Numbered from the stretch's first letter, positions 11,795 to 23,102 are shown. The stretch is DNA of 64,000 bases from Peromyscus leucopus (GCF_004664715.2 NC_051069.1:9957501-10021500); one strand, 5' to 3'. The notes: generated by a model from the letters alone, not told the origin. Program-made: numbers and translations.

Positions 11795-12270
11795 GTTCAT
11801 GAGGCCTCAAGCAACTAAGGAACATTGAGAACAGGAAAAATAGTCTTCCCCAGGGAAGAGCACCCCAGCTGGTCACCCAGTACCCCATGGTGAGGTTGAA
11901 GACACACACATAGAACTAACGCTTTATGGATGACCATACCATATTCATATATTTAGAAACACACATACACACAATTGAAGAGAGAGGGAGGCCATGAATT
12001 TAAAAGAGGGGGTGGGGGCTGGAGAGATGGCTCAGCAGTTAAGAGCACTGGCTGTTCTTCCAGAGGTCCTGAGTTCTATTCCCAGCAACCACATGGCGGC
12101 TTACAACCACCTGTAATGAGATCTGGTGCCCTCTTCTGGCCTGCAGGCATACAAGCAGACAGAACACTGTGTACATAATAAATAAATAAATCTTTGAGAG
12201 GGGGGGGGAAAGGGGGTGGTCAGGACAAGGAAGAAGGACATGATATAATTTCAAAAGAAAAATAAAAGTT
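11795..12270 (+). mobile_element. L1 (Lx-type) 3' UTR, split by a B2
   Basis: Pieces gaggcctcaagcaactaagg, tagtcttccccagggaagag and gaggccatgaatttaaaagag match the rodent L1 3' UTR; it resumes after the B2 at 12,014-12,196 and ends in ataatttcaaaagaaaaata. Same family as the copy at 37,345-37,905, opposite strand. Confidence 0.75.
12014..12198 (+). repeat. B2 SINE inside L1 3' UTR
   Basis: gggggctggagagatggctc to an AATAAATAAATAAATC end. G-rich flanks on both sides suggest a short target duplication. Confidence 0.88.
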
Positions 12271-12487
12271 GAAAAAATTGATTTTTAACACCTGCTAATA
12301 CTGAGGCAGTTACTGTTCCTCAGAAGATAGTTAGATGATTCTAAAGTCATCACTGCAAGTTGGTAGTTTTAACTGCTAATCCAGATACTCGATGGAACTG
12401 TTTACTGCTGACCTTAAGCAACTTAGGTGAGGTATAAGGAGCTAAGGATGCAAACTCTAACCTCTTGTCCTAAATCCACGTGTAACC

Positions 12488-12607
12488 TTTTTGGTTGTTT
12501 AAGAGAGGATGTTGCTACATAGCCCTGTTTAGCTGGAACTCACAGAGATCCTCCTGCTTCTGCTTCCTGAGTGCTAGGATTGAAGGTGTGGTCACTCTGC
12601 CTAGCCA
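12488..12607 (-). repeat. B1 SINE, antisense
   Basis: agctggaactcacagagatc and tgagtgctaggattgaaggt. Confidence 0.75.
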
Positions 12608-13433
12608 CATGTAACTTTGGAGTCTCTCCCAAACCTAATTGTGAATAGTTGACTGATAACCTAGACAACCAATTAGTCCATGCTCTGTATGTGCTATATT
12701 TGGTGAAAACAAGCAAGAACCACGTGAGGCCATTTTTACTGTGACTGTCTGTCTGTGGGATTGAGGGACTGCTCAAAGAGATGACTGAGCCCGAGCAGTG
12801 GAAGTGGGTCCTCTCGGGTTTAGAAATAGGAGGCAGTTTGGGAACTCTTGTTCTGTTTGCAGACACTGCTGATTCCTTTTTACTTCTGTTCCCAGGACAT
12901 AGGCAGGGTCTGTTCCAGTTGCCCAGAAACAGGAGGCATCTGGGGCGGCTCTCCAGCGCATAAGTGTGGACTGCTGTCTTGTACAGTTGTCCAGCTTTGT
13001 GTTTGTTTTCCCTGATTGAGAATGGCACCACGTGTGGTTGGTCTGGGTGTCTAAGTTTGATGGACCTTAACATTTAAGTAGTAGATTTATATGTATTTGG
13101 TAGTAATTTGGAACACTGTCATCCACATATATTTTGTGCATTTATGGGCTGTCTTAATTCTTAATGTTTTTCAACATCTAGGCTAACTGGTTTTTCTTCT
13201 AGTCTGTTTAAGATATCACAGATTTATGCACACGCACATTTACAATTCAGACCTATGTTCAAAGATCAACGGTGTTTTAAACCTGTTTGCCTGTGTTTAC
13301 TCTTTATGTAGAATATACTGTTTTTATTGTTTTTTCTGTTTTAAAATTGATCATTTTTCAAGTTAGCTATCAAATAAAAATGTTAGAGGTTATCTTTTAA
13401 TAAAGGAAATTAAACTTGACCTTTGCCATTTAG
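12608..13433. other. Intronic sequence without recognised features
   Basis: Unique-looking sequence upstream of Pias1 exon 5. A 177-codon minus-strand open frame crosses into the neighbouring B1 and is judged chance. Confidence 0.5.
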
Positions 13434-13524
13434 GTTTTGTTTATCAGAAACCAGTTGTCCACAAGAAGATCACTTCCCACCCAACCTTTGTGTGAAAGTG
13501 AATACAAAACCATGCAGCCTTCCA
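13434..13524 (+). CDS. Pias1: Pias1 exon 5 (PINIT domain)
   Basis: This 91-nt exon encodes about residues 201-231, [17 protein letters not shown] then [13 protein letters not shown]. Acceptor gccatttag, donor gtaagt. The first base completes the Arg codon from exon 4 and the exon ends on a codon boundary. The run [17 protein letters not shown] is a hallmark of PIAS family PINIT domains. The 6-kb intron before it contains an L1 3' UTR, B1, B2 and B3 elements and a long TG repeat. Confidence 0.97.
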
Positions 13525-13620
13525 GTAAGTTCTAAAAACAAGTTTTGAACTACATTACATATGTGACTATTACATAAGTCATCTTAGATGTTTTTAATTA
13601 CAATTTTACATTAAGAAACA

Positions 13621-13690
13621 GGGCAGTGCTCAGTGGTAGAGTGCTTGCTTAGTATCGAGAAGACCCTGGGTTCAGTCCCACGACCACAGG
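13621..13690 (+). repeat. ID SINE
   Basis: gctcagtggtagagtgcttg then gaccctgggttcagtcccac, the ID consensus order. Confidence 0.75.
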
Positions 13691-14172
13691 AAGGGGATAT
13701 TTTACTGTGTATTCATCTGACTAGGTGAGACTTGCAAACTTCAGTTAGCAGCTGTGACATGGAGCCATGGATAGAAACTTGTAGCATTGCCCATGGTAGC
13801 ATCAGTGTTGTGCTGATTTTCAGGAAACAGAATCTCAGCTATATTCCTGTAGGGAGTGGCATTCAGAATGCTGCTGTGCCTTAGATGGAGTTTGTATACC
13901 TCTTTAAGCCATTATGAACTCATTCTGATTCTGAGATTTAAGAGACTTTGAATTTCTATCACGTTTTTCCTCAGGCTTGCTAAAATGAGACTGTTAGGTT
14001 GTTTAGAGAAATCATTGCCTAGGTAACTTATAAATGTTTGCTTCCCTACTTTTTAATGAAAACATTGGTATTTTCTAGCCCATACTTTGTAGGGTTTTTG
14101 TTGTTGTTGTTGTTTTTTAAGAAATTGAAACAATTGTGGAAATAGTAGAAATAAATTATATTTCTTTCTTAG

Positions 14173-14307
14173 GGTTACCTTCCACCTACTAAAAACGGTG
14201 TGGAACCAAAGCGACCTAGCCGACCAATTAATATCACCTCACTTGTCCGATTGTCTACGACAGTACCAAATACCATTGTTGTTTCTTGGACTGCAGAAAT
14301 TGGAAGA
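14173..14307 (+). CDS. Pias1: Pias1 exon 6 (PINIT motif)
   Basis: An exon of exactly 45 codons (residues about 232-276) that carries the PINIT signature itself (PSRPINITSLVRL, PINIT at about 249-253), followed by STTVPNTIVVSWTAEIGR. In PIAS proteins this motif is linked to nuclear retention and substrate choice. Acceptor tttcttag, donor gtaagt, both ends on codon boundaries, so skipping this exon would keep the frame. The intron before it is 648 bp and includes an ID element. Confidence 0.97.
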
Positions 14308-15600
14308 GTAAGTAAGCTTCTGTTTGTAGCTATTTTCCTGTCATGAGGAAGCGTTAATTACCATGGATGCCTATAATGTGTGAGTTATACTATAAAGGAG
14401 TAGAAAAGGATTTTCGTCTCACAGTGAATTTTTAGCCTATTCCTACTTGAAACAGGTTCATGTAGTCTCCATTGGTTTTTAACTCTATACTTTATCATAA
14501 ACTTCTTCCTGTGTCATTACATAGTCTTCTGCTGCATTGAATTGGCTATACCATACGGTAATAAGAATATGCTACTGCTTAGCCTAGTCTCTGGTGCTGA
14601 GTACTTAGCTCTGAGTACTGTCTTGACAGCTGTGGCTTTGCATACATGCAGGCTGACTTCCTTACAGTAAATTCTCAGAGCCAAAGAGCATGAAGAATTT
14701 TGAGAAGTTTTTTGTACATTGACTGATGGCTTTCCCCAAAGATCTACAAATGTGTTCTCTGATATATAGTGTTTATTTGCTTGCTTGCAAACAATATTAT
14801 CATTTAAAAATTTTTTACCTTTAAGTAAATGTTAGCATTTAGTACCCCTTTTGTTTTTAGTAAAAGTGAACATTTTTTGTGTTTATAACTATTTACATTT
14901 TAAATTTGCATCCATGTCTGTTTCTCTTTTGTTCTTTTCTTAGTTATCTTACTAGGTTTACTATGTTGAGAATTCATCCTTTGATATATCTTGTAAATAT
15001 TTGTCTCTAGTTGGTTAGCTTTCTACCCATCCAGTTATTTATATGTAGATTTACATTTTCGTAGCACCAAATGTTAATCAGTTTTTTGGCTTATAGTCTT
15101 TTCCCCTTACCATCATGCTCTGTCTATGTATGCTTGCCAAGCTGATGTTAATAAGCTAGACTACTAGAGTACAAAGGTTTCTTGTTTTATCTTTAAATAT
15201 TTAATTCATCTTGAATTCATATGTTGTATGAGAAAATTATTTTCACTAGTCAACCCAATTCTAAGTAAATGGTAGTTCTGAAGCTACCGTTGTTACATAA
15301 ATAATTTTTTATATTCTGTTCCTGTTTCTGAACTTTGTCTATACTGTTTCTTAGTCTAGCTTTCATTTTCTAGGTTAGTCTTTTAAATTTTTGTTTAAAA
15401 ATTAATGTAGCTTTTTAATGTAAACCCCTCTATGCATGAATTAAGATTTATTGACTGTGTGTCATATGACTGCATAATACTACTGTAGGGCGAACAAATC
15501 CTTGTTTCTCTGGGGCTTCGTACATACACTCCACGCAGGAACTGTCCCTGTTTAAGTGCTGTAAAGGAGCAGTGACTGGGATCTTCGTGTAGTCAAGGAC
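14308..15600. other. Repeat-poor intronic stretch after exon 6
   Basis: AT-rich Pias1 intron 6 sequence with no SINE body or exon that I can recognise. Confidence 0.5.
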
Positions 15601-15604
15601 TTGA

Positions 15605-15835
15605 AAGAGAAGAGAGGTCAGGGGAGGCTTCCTGGAGGAAGCAGTGACTTGAGAGAAGAGCGAGGAGAAGGGTGGGAGTCGGGAACAGTTGAGAGGAACA
15701 CAGCAGCCCAGTGGCAAGGGTTAGCCTCCGCTTTCCCAGGCACTGAAGTGCGGTGAGCGGAAAGAGCAGCAGGGACCTCTCTGGAGAATAAGACTGGGCT
15801 CAGCCATGCAGGGCGTGGTAGGAAATGTCAGAGGT
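15605..15835 (+). repeat. Ancient L2-like repeat
   Basis: gtcaggggaggcttcctgga, agcagtgacttgagagaaga and cagccatgcagggcgtgg resemble the old mammalian L2-type repeat. Strongly decayed. Confidence 0.4.
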
Positions 15836-16371
15836 AAGCGCTTTCTCTTTTTAAGCAGAAAGTTTACATGTTTCCTTTAGAACAGGGTTGCTCCTTAGAG
15901 TGGTTAAGTAGTTGGGGTAGATGACAAAACCATACAGCAGTCACATCTCAGTAGCCAGCTATTACAGGAATGTTCATGGGAGCCTTAACCTAGTCATTAA
16001 GGAATGGCACCCAGTGTCAATATCTGGCCTTTATGTGCACACACAGATGCACTTATGGACACAAAAGAGCTGACTTGAGACACACGGGTGACATTAGCAG
16101 GGGAAGTTTTGATAGAAGATTGGAATGTTCAGTTGTGATAGGTGAGCTGTAGAGATGGAGGATTACAAGCCTGTCAGTCAGGAGAGAGAGAGACGGAGAT
16201 GAGCTGGAAGGATGTGAGATTGAAAGTTCTTTGTCTTAATGGGAGAGTTTTAAATGTGTCTGGATGATGGTGGGGATCTTTTAGAGAGTGAGAGACGTAC
16301 AGGAAGGAGGGATGATCAGCAGTGAATTGCATCCACCAAGGAGCTCATGGTAGGCAGGATTCTTATATTTT

Positions 16372-16418
16372 TGGTTGTGAGCCTAGCCTTTAACGGCTGA
16401 GCCATCTCTCCAGCCCAA
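16372..16418 (-). repeat. B2 head fragment, antisense
   Basis: taacggctgagccatctctc ending cagccc. Confidence 0.55.
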
Positions 16419-17174
16419 AGGGCAGCTTCTTTACTGCGACAGTGAAACGATTGGAGAGTTACATTCTGATTGGGTGATTTCTCTGTCAAGTAGGAAATAT
16501 GAGTTAAGCTAAGAGAGAAGTTACAAAGAAGGACTTGGAGGAGAGTTGGCAAAGTTATTAGCATGAGACATGGTGAACCTTCTCTCCACATTTATTCTAC
16601 CACATGAACTGTGGAATTACTTAACCATGTGCCTTCTTCTCCTTCCTCACTCTGCCTCACTGTTTCCCAGACTCTGAGAAGAGTTCTTCAATGTCACAGG
16701 TGGAACTTCTGGGACTGGGAGGGGTTTTTAATGGTAATAGTGTTATCCACTCCAGGAACCGTGTTTCTCTATTCACTCAGATTCTCCTTGATGCTCCTCA
16801 GTAGTTGAATCGGTTTAGTATCTGTCTCTGTAAGTCCTTTTTAATTCCTGTGTTGATTTTATTGTTGCTGTTTCTAAGTGTATCTTTTGTTCTTGTTACA
16901 TTTTCTAGGGTTTATTACTGGCTTATTCAGAAACTATTTGTTTGTGGATGTTTCCTACTTAAGTTCATATATTGCTTTTTTTTTTTTTTTTTTTTTTTAG
17001 TTGTTTTTTTAGTATTTCCAGGAAGGGTTTAGCTTGAGATTATCATTTACACAAATACATACATATGCCTCATTTATTTCTTCTGTTAACTGGAACTTTT
17101 TAAATTTAACATAGGTGCTACTGAACATCTTTATTGTTCCTTTGTTAAGGAAAATACTGTTATGATATTTAGTG

Positions 17175-17388
17175 TTTGAATGGCATGTGTATGTGTGTAC
17201 ACACAGAAGCCAGAGAGGGCATCAGTGGCCTCCTCTGTCTCTCTTTGATGCAACTCTGAGGCAAGATAGCCAGACCTAGGCTAGAGGCCAGCACATACAC
17301 CCAGCACTCTTCCTGTATCCACCACTAGTTACAAACCTTTGTAAGAAAACCCCAGAACTCAGGTCCTCAAGTACTCGTAACTTCTGAG
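17175..17388 (-). repeat. Old SINE, antisense (type uncertain)
   Basis: gaagccagagagggcatcag and the right-hand part cagaactcaggtcctcaagt. Confidence 0.4.
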
Positions 17389-17419
17389 TCCTACCATGAA
17401 GGGTTTTGGTTTGCTTGCT

Positions 17420-17570
17420 TGGTTGTTTTGTTTTTAGGCAGGATCTCACTATGTAGTTTTAGCTGGCCTAGAACTCATGTAGACCAGACTGGCTTGGAAC
17501 TCACAGAGATCCACCTGCCTCTGCTTCCCGAGTGCTAGAATTAAAAGCATGTGCCATCATGCCCAGCCCC
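17420..17570 (-). repeat. B1 SINE, antisense
   Basis: ggcaggatctcactatgtag, ggaactcacagagatccacc and gtgccatcatgcccagcccc. Confidence 0.85.
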
Positions 17571-17651
17571 ACTATTAGTTTAGAACTTAATTACATTAAT
17601 GATGTCTTTACAATATTCCTGTTTTGCTGAATTTCTTTATTAGAAACAGAT

Positions 17652-18060
17652 TGGGGGCTTGGGGAATATAATTCAGTTGGTAAAATACTTACCTACCATG
17701 AAGCCCATGGTTTTATCCCAAGCACTCCATAAACTAGAGATGGTGACATGTGCCTATGCTCCAGTAGTCAGAAGGTGAAAACAGGAGGATCAGAAATCCA
17801 TCATCTTGGGCTCCATAAAAAGTGTAAGACTGGCCAGGCGGTGGTGGCGCACGCCTTTAATCCCAGCACTTGGGAGGCAGAGGCAGGCGGATCTCTGTGA
17901 GTTCGAGGCCAGCCTGGGCTACCAAGTGAGTTCCAGGAAAGGCACAAAGCTACATAGAGAAACCCTGTCTCGAAAAAACCAAAAAAAAAAAAAAAAAAAA
18001 AAGTGTAAGACCATCCTGGGATACATGAGGCCCTGTCTAATAACATAAGCAAGCAGAGAA
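17652..18060 (+). repeat. ID-B1 (B4-type) SINE split by a young B1
   Basis: tRNA-type head ggcttggggaatataattca, then a B1-related part resuming at 18,012 with catcctgggatacatgaggc. The young B1 at 17,831-18,000 sits inside it. Confidence 0.65.
17831..18000 (+). repeat. Young B1 SINE with TSD
   Basis: Near-consensus B1 with ggctaccaagtgagttccag and a pure A tail of about 20. AAGTGTAAGAC is duplicated at 17,820-17,830 and 18,001-18,011. Low divergence marks a recent insertion. Confidence 0.93.
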
Positions 18061-19002
18061 GATGAGGCAAAAAGGAGACAGAAGTTTGTCTTTTCAAAGA
18101 AAATAAACTCCACACAGTCCCTAAAGGAGAGAAGCATATTGTAACTTCTTGTTCTACTCTATGGCTTTTTACTTTATTTAGCATTTATTAAACTCTTCCT
18201 GTGGATGGAGGAATCATTTGGACACCTCTGTAATGGGGGACAGAAGGACTAGATGTTTTGATTATGGAGAAAATATCTTATGAACTTAAGCAGTTTACAG
18301 ACTTTGGGGGAAATACAGACAAAATTAACAAAGTGAGATGATGTATATAGAGAGCTGGCCCTTGTGGGGGCAGCAGAAGCACTGTCTCCTTAGCCACTGC
18401 CATTTTGGAGGATCTTTGTGTGTGATGTCTCCTTGTGACATTGGGACAAGTGGGATTTCATTCCTGGCATTCTTGCAGTTTTTGTTTTCTTCTCTGGTTA
18501 CATGTTTCAACTAGAGCACACATACCTTTTTGCTGAACTTGGATTTTTTTTTTTTTTAACTTGATCTCATCATAAATGCTAATAGAAAGCCCTGGGGTAT
18601 TTCCAAGTTTGAACATTGAAGTTAGTCCAGAATCTCATTGTTGATTAGTATCTCTCAAGTTTCTGTTTGACCTGAAACATTAAGCAATTAAGGAGTGATG
18701 ATGAACAGGGCTTGGGTTTCCTCCTAAAAGACACTTATCACTTCTATATTAGATTAGTAAGTTACATGCTTTAAAATGTAGGGACATTGTAAAGTTACTT
18801 GTTTTTTCGTTAAAACACAATGAAATGTACTAATAAGTAAATTTGCTGTTTTCTACTTCATTTTTTTTTTCCCAGAAAATATGCAGCATGTGAACACAGA
18901 TAGGTTTCTGAACTTCACAGGAAATGTAACCCTTCAGAGGGTTCTGTAGGATGTGTGCTCTTGTTGCTAAGAGGCAGATACATATTTAAAAATGTAAAAC
19001 TA

Positions 19003-19075
19003 AGGCTGGGAAAATAGCTCAGTGGTGGAGTGCCTTCTTACCATGTGTGAGGCCCTTGCTTCAGTTCCTAACACG
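19003..19075 (+). repeat. ID-type SINE
   Basis: ggctgggaaaatagctcagt, ggtggagtgccttcttacca and cttgcttcagttcctaaca. Confidence 0.65.
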
Positions 19076-19077
19076 GC

Positions 19078-19300
19078 AGGATGGATAGATAGGTGGATGG
19101 GATGGGTGGGTGGGTGGGATGGATGGATGGGTGGGTGGATGGATGGATGGATGGATGGATGGATGGATGGATGGATGGATGGATGGATGGGTGGATGGGT
19201 TGGGTGGGTGGGTGGATGGGTGGATGGATGTTTGGAGGGGATGGGTGGTTGGGTGGGATGGATGGATGGATGGATGGATGGATGGATGGATGGATGGATT
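19078..19300 (+). repeat. (GGAT)n minisatellite
   Basis: About 220 bases of GGAT/GGGT units directly at the 3' end of an ID element. All three plus-strand frames stay open with WMDG/GWVG-like repeats; these are not genes. Confidence 0.95.
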
Positions 19301-20167
19301 AGAATGTTTGTGGGGCTAGACTAAGAGGTTCTAATAAACTCTGGTGTGCAGAAGCAAGAATTAGTGGAATGGCACGGTCCTTGCTCACTGCCTCCTGGAG
19401 TCCTTGCCCTTTCTTCTTGGTTTCTATTGCCTAAGCCATCCAAGCAGTTACATGGTCATAAGCATATTATATAATCTGTGCCTCACTCAGTTTCATCAGC
19501 CTTTCTAGATACAGCTGTACCTGTTTCCCCCTATAGGCTGCAGGCAGACAGAGTTGAAATGAGGTCTGTAGTATGTATCAGGAATGCCTTGAAAACTCTG
19601 TTTTCTCAATTCTTTCCATATGTCTTGATCTTCTTGATCCCAGTACAAAACAGAAAAAGATCCTTCTCATTCTGACCTTTCTCTTTTGTCCCTTCAAGTC
19701 TTCCTCTTTCCCAATCACGTACCCTTCACTCAGCTTGGCTTGCTACCTGTTTCTTCTCAGGAGGTCCCTGTGGGTATTGGGTATCCTGCTCATCTTCAAG
19801 CAGCGCTTCTTGGGGCAGCCTTTACTGATGTACCCGCAAGATGTGCGCCTGGCCTAAGTCAAGTGTCTCCAGGATCTAGTGTTACCCCAGGCATAGTGAG
19901 ATACTAAATAAGTAGACTAGAAACCCATCTCATTGGTAATATTTAATAGCTACTATTTTAGAATACGTGTTACCTACTAAATACAGTTTATGATACCTTC
20001 AACATCTTAACAGCCTTGGTTCATACTTAGCCTTAATAGTATTCTTCTGTGAAGAACCTTAAATCTGTTAACTTCAGATATTCAGTGCTGTAGGTAGATG
20101 GAAGGTCTCAGCTTAATGCTTGCATGCTACAAGTTAGGGCAGTTTCTTTACCTCTTTACTTCAGTTT

Positions 20168-20169
<2 letters not shown>

Positions 20170-20256
<87 letters not shown>
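20170..20256 (+). repeat. (CT)n(CA)n compound microsatellite
   Basis: About 47 bases of CT followed by about 38 bases of CA, some 190 bp upstream of exon 7. Confidence 0.95.
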
Positions 20257-20257
<1 letters not shown>

Positions 20258-20304
20258 GATAGGTTTTTAACCACCTCACCACCTCAGCAATGTATCAGTC
20301 AGGC

Positions 20305-20362
20305 ATCATCAAAACACCTAAGACAGTGCTTGACACACAGCAGACGCTGCAAGAAGCGTTAG
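20305..20362 (+). repeat. Possible L2/MIR 3' fragment
   Basis: aagacagtgcttgacacaca then gcagacgctgcaagaagc resembles the 3' part of an old mammalian repeat, shortly before Pias1 exon 7. Confidence 0.35.
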
Positions 20363-20449
20363 GTTTTTTTTTCCCTGTCACTGTGGGGTTAAATAGATGT
20401 GCTGTTTACTTAAATATGTCATTCGTTTTCTACATCTTTTTTTTTCCAG

Positions 20450-20555
20450 ACCTATTCCATGGCAGTATATCTTGTAAAACAGTTGTCCTCAACAGTTCTT
20501 CTTCAGAGGTTACGAGCAAAGGGAATAAGGAATCCGGATCATTCTAGAGCTTTAA
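20450..20555 (+). CDS. Pias1: Pias1 exon 7 (PINIT domain, end)
   Basis: This 106-nt exon encodes about residues 277-311: TYSMAVYLVKQLSSTVLL then QRLRAKGIRNPDHSRAL, plus the first base of an Ile codon. It closes the PINIT domain and the linker to the SP-RING. The acceptor follows a 15-nt pyrimidine tract ending ttccag and the donor is gtacgt. The first residue reads Thr, where I recall Asn in human PIAS1; this is probably ordinary rodent variation. The 10.8-kb intron that follows is the largest in the window and holds the Ss18l2 pseudogene. Confidence 0.97.
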
Positions 20556-20946
20556 GTACGTATGATAAACTTACTTCATATATGCAGCTAAACTATCTTG
20601 TTAAGGTTAGAGTAGTGTTTTTCTCAACTCAGATTTTAGTGTTTTTTTTTTTTCTTTTTTGTTTTCTTTTTTAACTAGAACCTATTGTAGAGGATTAAAA
20701 ACTCCCAAGAACCTAGTATTGTGGCTTGTAAATTAAGATCCAAAGGTAGTTTTAATGTCTTTGTCATGAAGCTATATTTGATGATCTGTGTTTTACAGAT
20801 CTTAATATTTACTTTGTAAAGTTACTTCCTGAGTGCAATGTTTTATTAAAACTTTATAAAATCAGTGTTTAAGAAATTTTAGGAGTTGGAAAGGAAATCT
20901 TGGCATGAATTTCAAGAACATTATTTTTGTTCTCAAGAATATTTTA

Positions 20947-21132
20947 GGGCTGGAGAGATGGCTAAGAGGTTAAGAGCACTGGCTGCTCTTCCAGAGGTCC
21001 TGAGTTCAATTCTCAGAAACCACAAGGTGGCTCACAACCATCTGTAGTGAGATCTGGTGCCCTCTTCTGGCCCTCAGGTATACATGCAGGCAGAACACTG
21101 TATATGTAATAAATAAATCATTTTTTGTTTTT
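20947..21132 (+). repeat. B2 SINE
   Basis: gggctggagagatggctaag to taataaataaatcattttt. Confidence 0.9.
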
Positions 21133-21339
21133 AAAAAAGACTATCTTAGATCCAAGAGAAATACACACAGTTATATGAGGCTGTCTGCTTGCTTTCCCAA
21201 AATAAAAAAAGTCAGTGGGATGGTAGAAGGAAGTGCGAGACCTTGGACACATTTTTGAATTTCTTGTCTATTTACGATAGGTTTTTAACATGTGATTTTT
21301 AAAAAATATTTTTGAAAATTTTATCCGTGCATACAGTGA

Positions 21340-21361
21340 CACACACGCACATGCATGCGCG

Positions 21362-21414
<53 letters not shown>

Positions 21415-21418
21415 ATAC
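21340..21418 (+). repeat. (CA)n microsatellite with GCGCGCGC core
   Basis: CACGCACATGCATGCGCGCG then about 23 CA units: a long alternating purine-pyrimidine run. Confidence 0.93.
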
Positions 21419-21639
21419 AGCTTCCCCTTGGATGTTTTGTTTTGATATATTAAAACTGAAATTAAGTAAGATCTGAAAAATGGACTTGCGTCTCAAGTCT
21501 TGAGCATCATTAGCTTTTCTAGAGAGTCTAAGTTCTTAATTCTCCTTTCAGGAGCTGTGGGTTCTTTGTAGGAGAATTAAAAGTAGGATTCGGTGCTTAG
21601 GAAGCAGTACATTACATACAAAATGTGACAGCTATCCTT

Positions 21640-21724
21640 GACTGTGTAGCTTAGGTTGGCTTCAAACCTGTGGTCCTCCTGCTTCAGTGCTGGGATCATA
21701 GGCATGGGCCACCACACCCTGCAC
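21640..21724 (-). repeat. B1 fragment, antisense
   Basis: ttggcttcaaacctgtggtc and gtgctgggatcataggcatg. Confidence 0.6.
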
Positions 21725-21973
21725 TTGAAGCTCTTAAAATGAGTTAACAATAGCAGCCCATTCTGGGATTTGTCGTTAGCGTTCTGGTGGGAAGAAGTAA
21801 GATGCTAAGGCCAGCTTCATTGCAGCTCCCCTGGAGCACAGCTTGTATCCTTTCTCTACCCTGTTTCTGTAGCAGAATGATAGATCCCAGCACCCCTGAT
21901 GAGCTGAGCACCTGCAGTAGTTCACTTGAGATTCTTTTCCCTGTACTAAAAGGATCCTTTTGGAAATGCAAAT

Positions 21974-22045
21974 AGCTGGGCATGGTGGTACACACCTACA
22001 GCCCCAGCTACTCAGCAGGCTGAGGCAGGAGGATCATTTAAATTG
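21974..22045 (+). repeat. 7SL-like fragment
   Basis: Reads gctgggcatggtggtacaca, then ccccagctactcagcaggct and gaggcaggaggatcattt. The block GCTACTC.G.AGGCTGAGGC is that of 7SL RNA and its early monomers rather than of B1, which here has cacttgggaggcagaggc. It stops where the 7SL Alu domain would continue. A truncated 7SL pseudogene or a fossil monomer are both possible. Confidence 0.6.
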
Positions 22046-22761
22046 AGAGTCAGTAGAGGAACTAAAATGAAAGCACTGTTTGTGCATCTAGGGGAATGGA
22101 GTCAGAGACAAGAAAATAGTGGAGATCCTGACAGAGAAGAGAGGATAGACATCTACTTGGAAGTAATGCACAAGAGAAGAAGCATTTTTCCTTTTTTACA
22201 GCCTAGCTGCAGTCATTCCTGGCTGACTTCTTGCCTTGCATTGATAGATTTCAGGTAGTCAGAAAGCATTATGGAATTGTGTGGTAAACAGTGGTGGAAA
22301 AGACAGAGATACCACGGAAAAAGGAAGGTGAAGCTTTTGGATTTAACAACAAAGGCTCTTGCACAGGCCTTCGTTTCTTCTGCACTTGCAGCTAGAGTGC
22401 CACCTAAAGGTCATGTCAGGGGGCGTGGGTTGGCATTTCTAGGAACCCCATTCAGCTGCTGTTAAGCAACAAAACTGCTCAATTCCAAAGCTAGTTCCTT
22501 TGCATCTTTATGCCCTACTAGTCTGAGTGAGTTTTAGGGTAGTCCTGTTTTATCTTACTTGTTGGCCAGGTGAACAAATGGAACAGTAATTGGATTTTAC
22601 CAGTAAGAAATGTATTGCAGTTAACTAAAGGCATTCACCTCCATGCTACCTATGAAGAAATAACTTTCCCCAAAAGTTATGTCATTAAAATATTTTATAT
22701 CTTATAAAATATGCTTATATTTATAAAAATAAATTAAGTTACGAGAAATGTACTTCTCAGG

Positions 22762-22925
22762 ATTTTTTGTTTTTTGTTTTTCGAGGCAAAGTTTCTCTGT
22801 GTAACAGTCCTTGCTGTCATGGAACTTGATCAGTAGACAAAGCTGGCCTTGAACTCACAGAGATCCGCCTGCCTCTGCCTCCCAAGTGCTAGGATTAAAG
22901 GCAGGTTCCACCACCGCCAGGCTTT
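22762..22925 (-). repeat. B1 SINE, antisense
   Basis: tttcgaggcaaagtttctct, cagagatccgcctgcctctg and ccaccaccgccaggct. Confidence 0.88.
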
Positions 22926-23102
22926 CTTGGAATTTTTGAAGCATGAACTTGCTTACAATTGCACTGATTATAAGTGATTCTTAACCTTGTAAGGAAGGTC
23001 TGCTGACAGTTGTATATTAGTCAAGTCCATGCATGATCATGGTCTTGGAATAAGGTTGATAGTATTTAAAATTTAGACTTTTCATTGAGAAAATGCATTT
23101 TG

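Noticed and set aside
12540..13073. 177-codon minus-strand open frame
   Set aside because: Its C-terminal end is antisense B1 and the rest shows no known motif or codon bias; likely chance.
19022..19324. Trp/Met/Asp/Gly-repeat open frames in three frames
   Set aside because: They are translations of the GGAT minisatellite; all three frames stay open only because the unit lacks stop codons.
20170..21418. CRISPR-like repeat spacing
   Set aside because: The repeats are simple microsatellites without spacers, in a mammalian intron.
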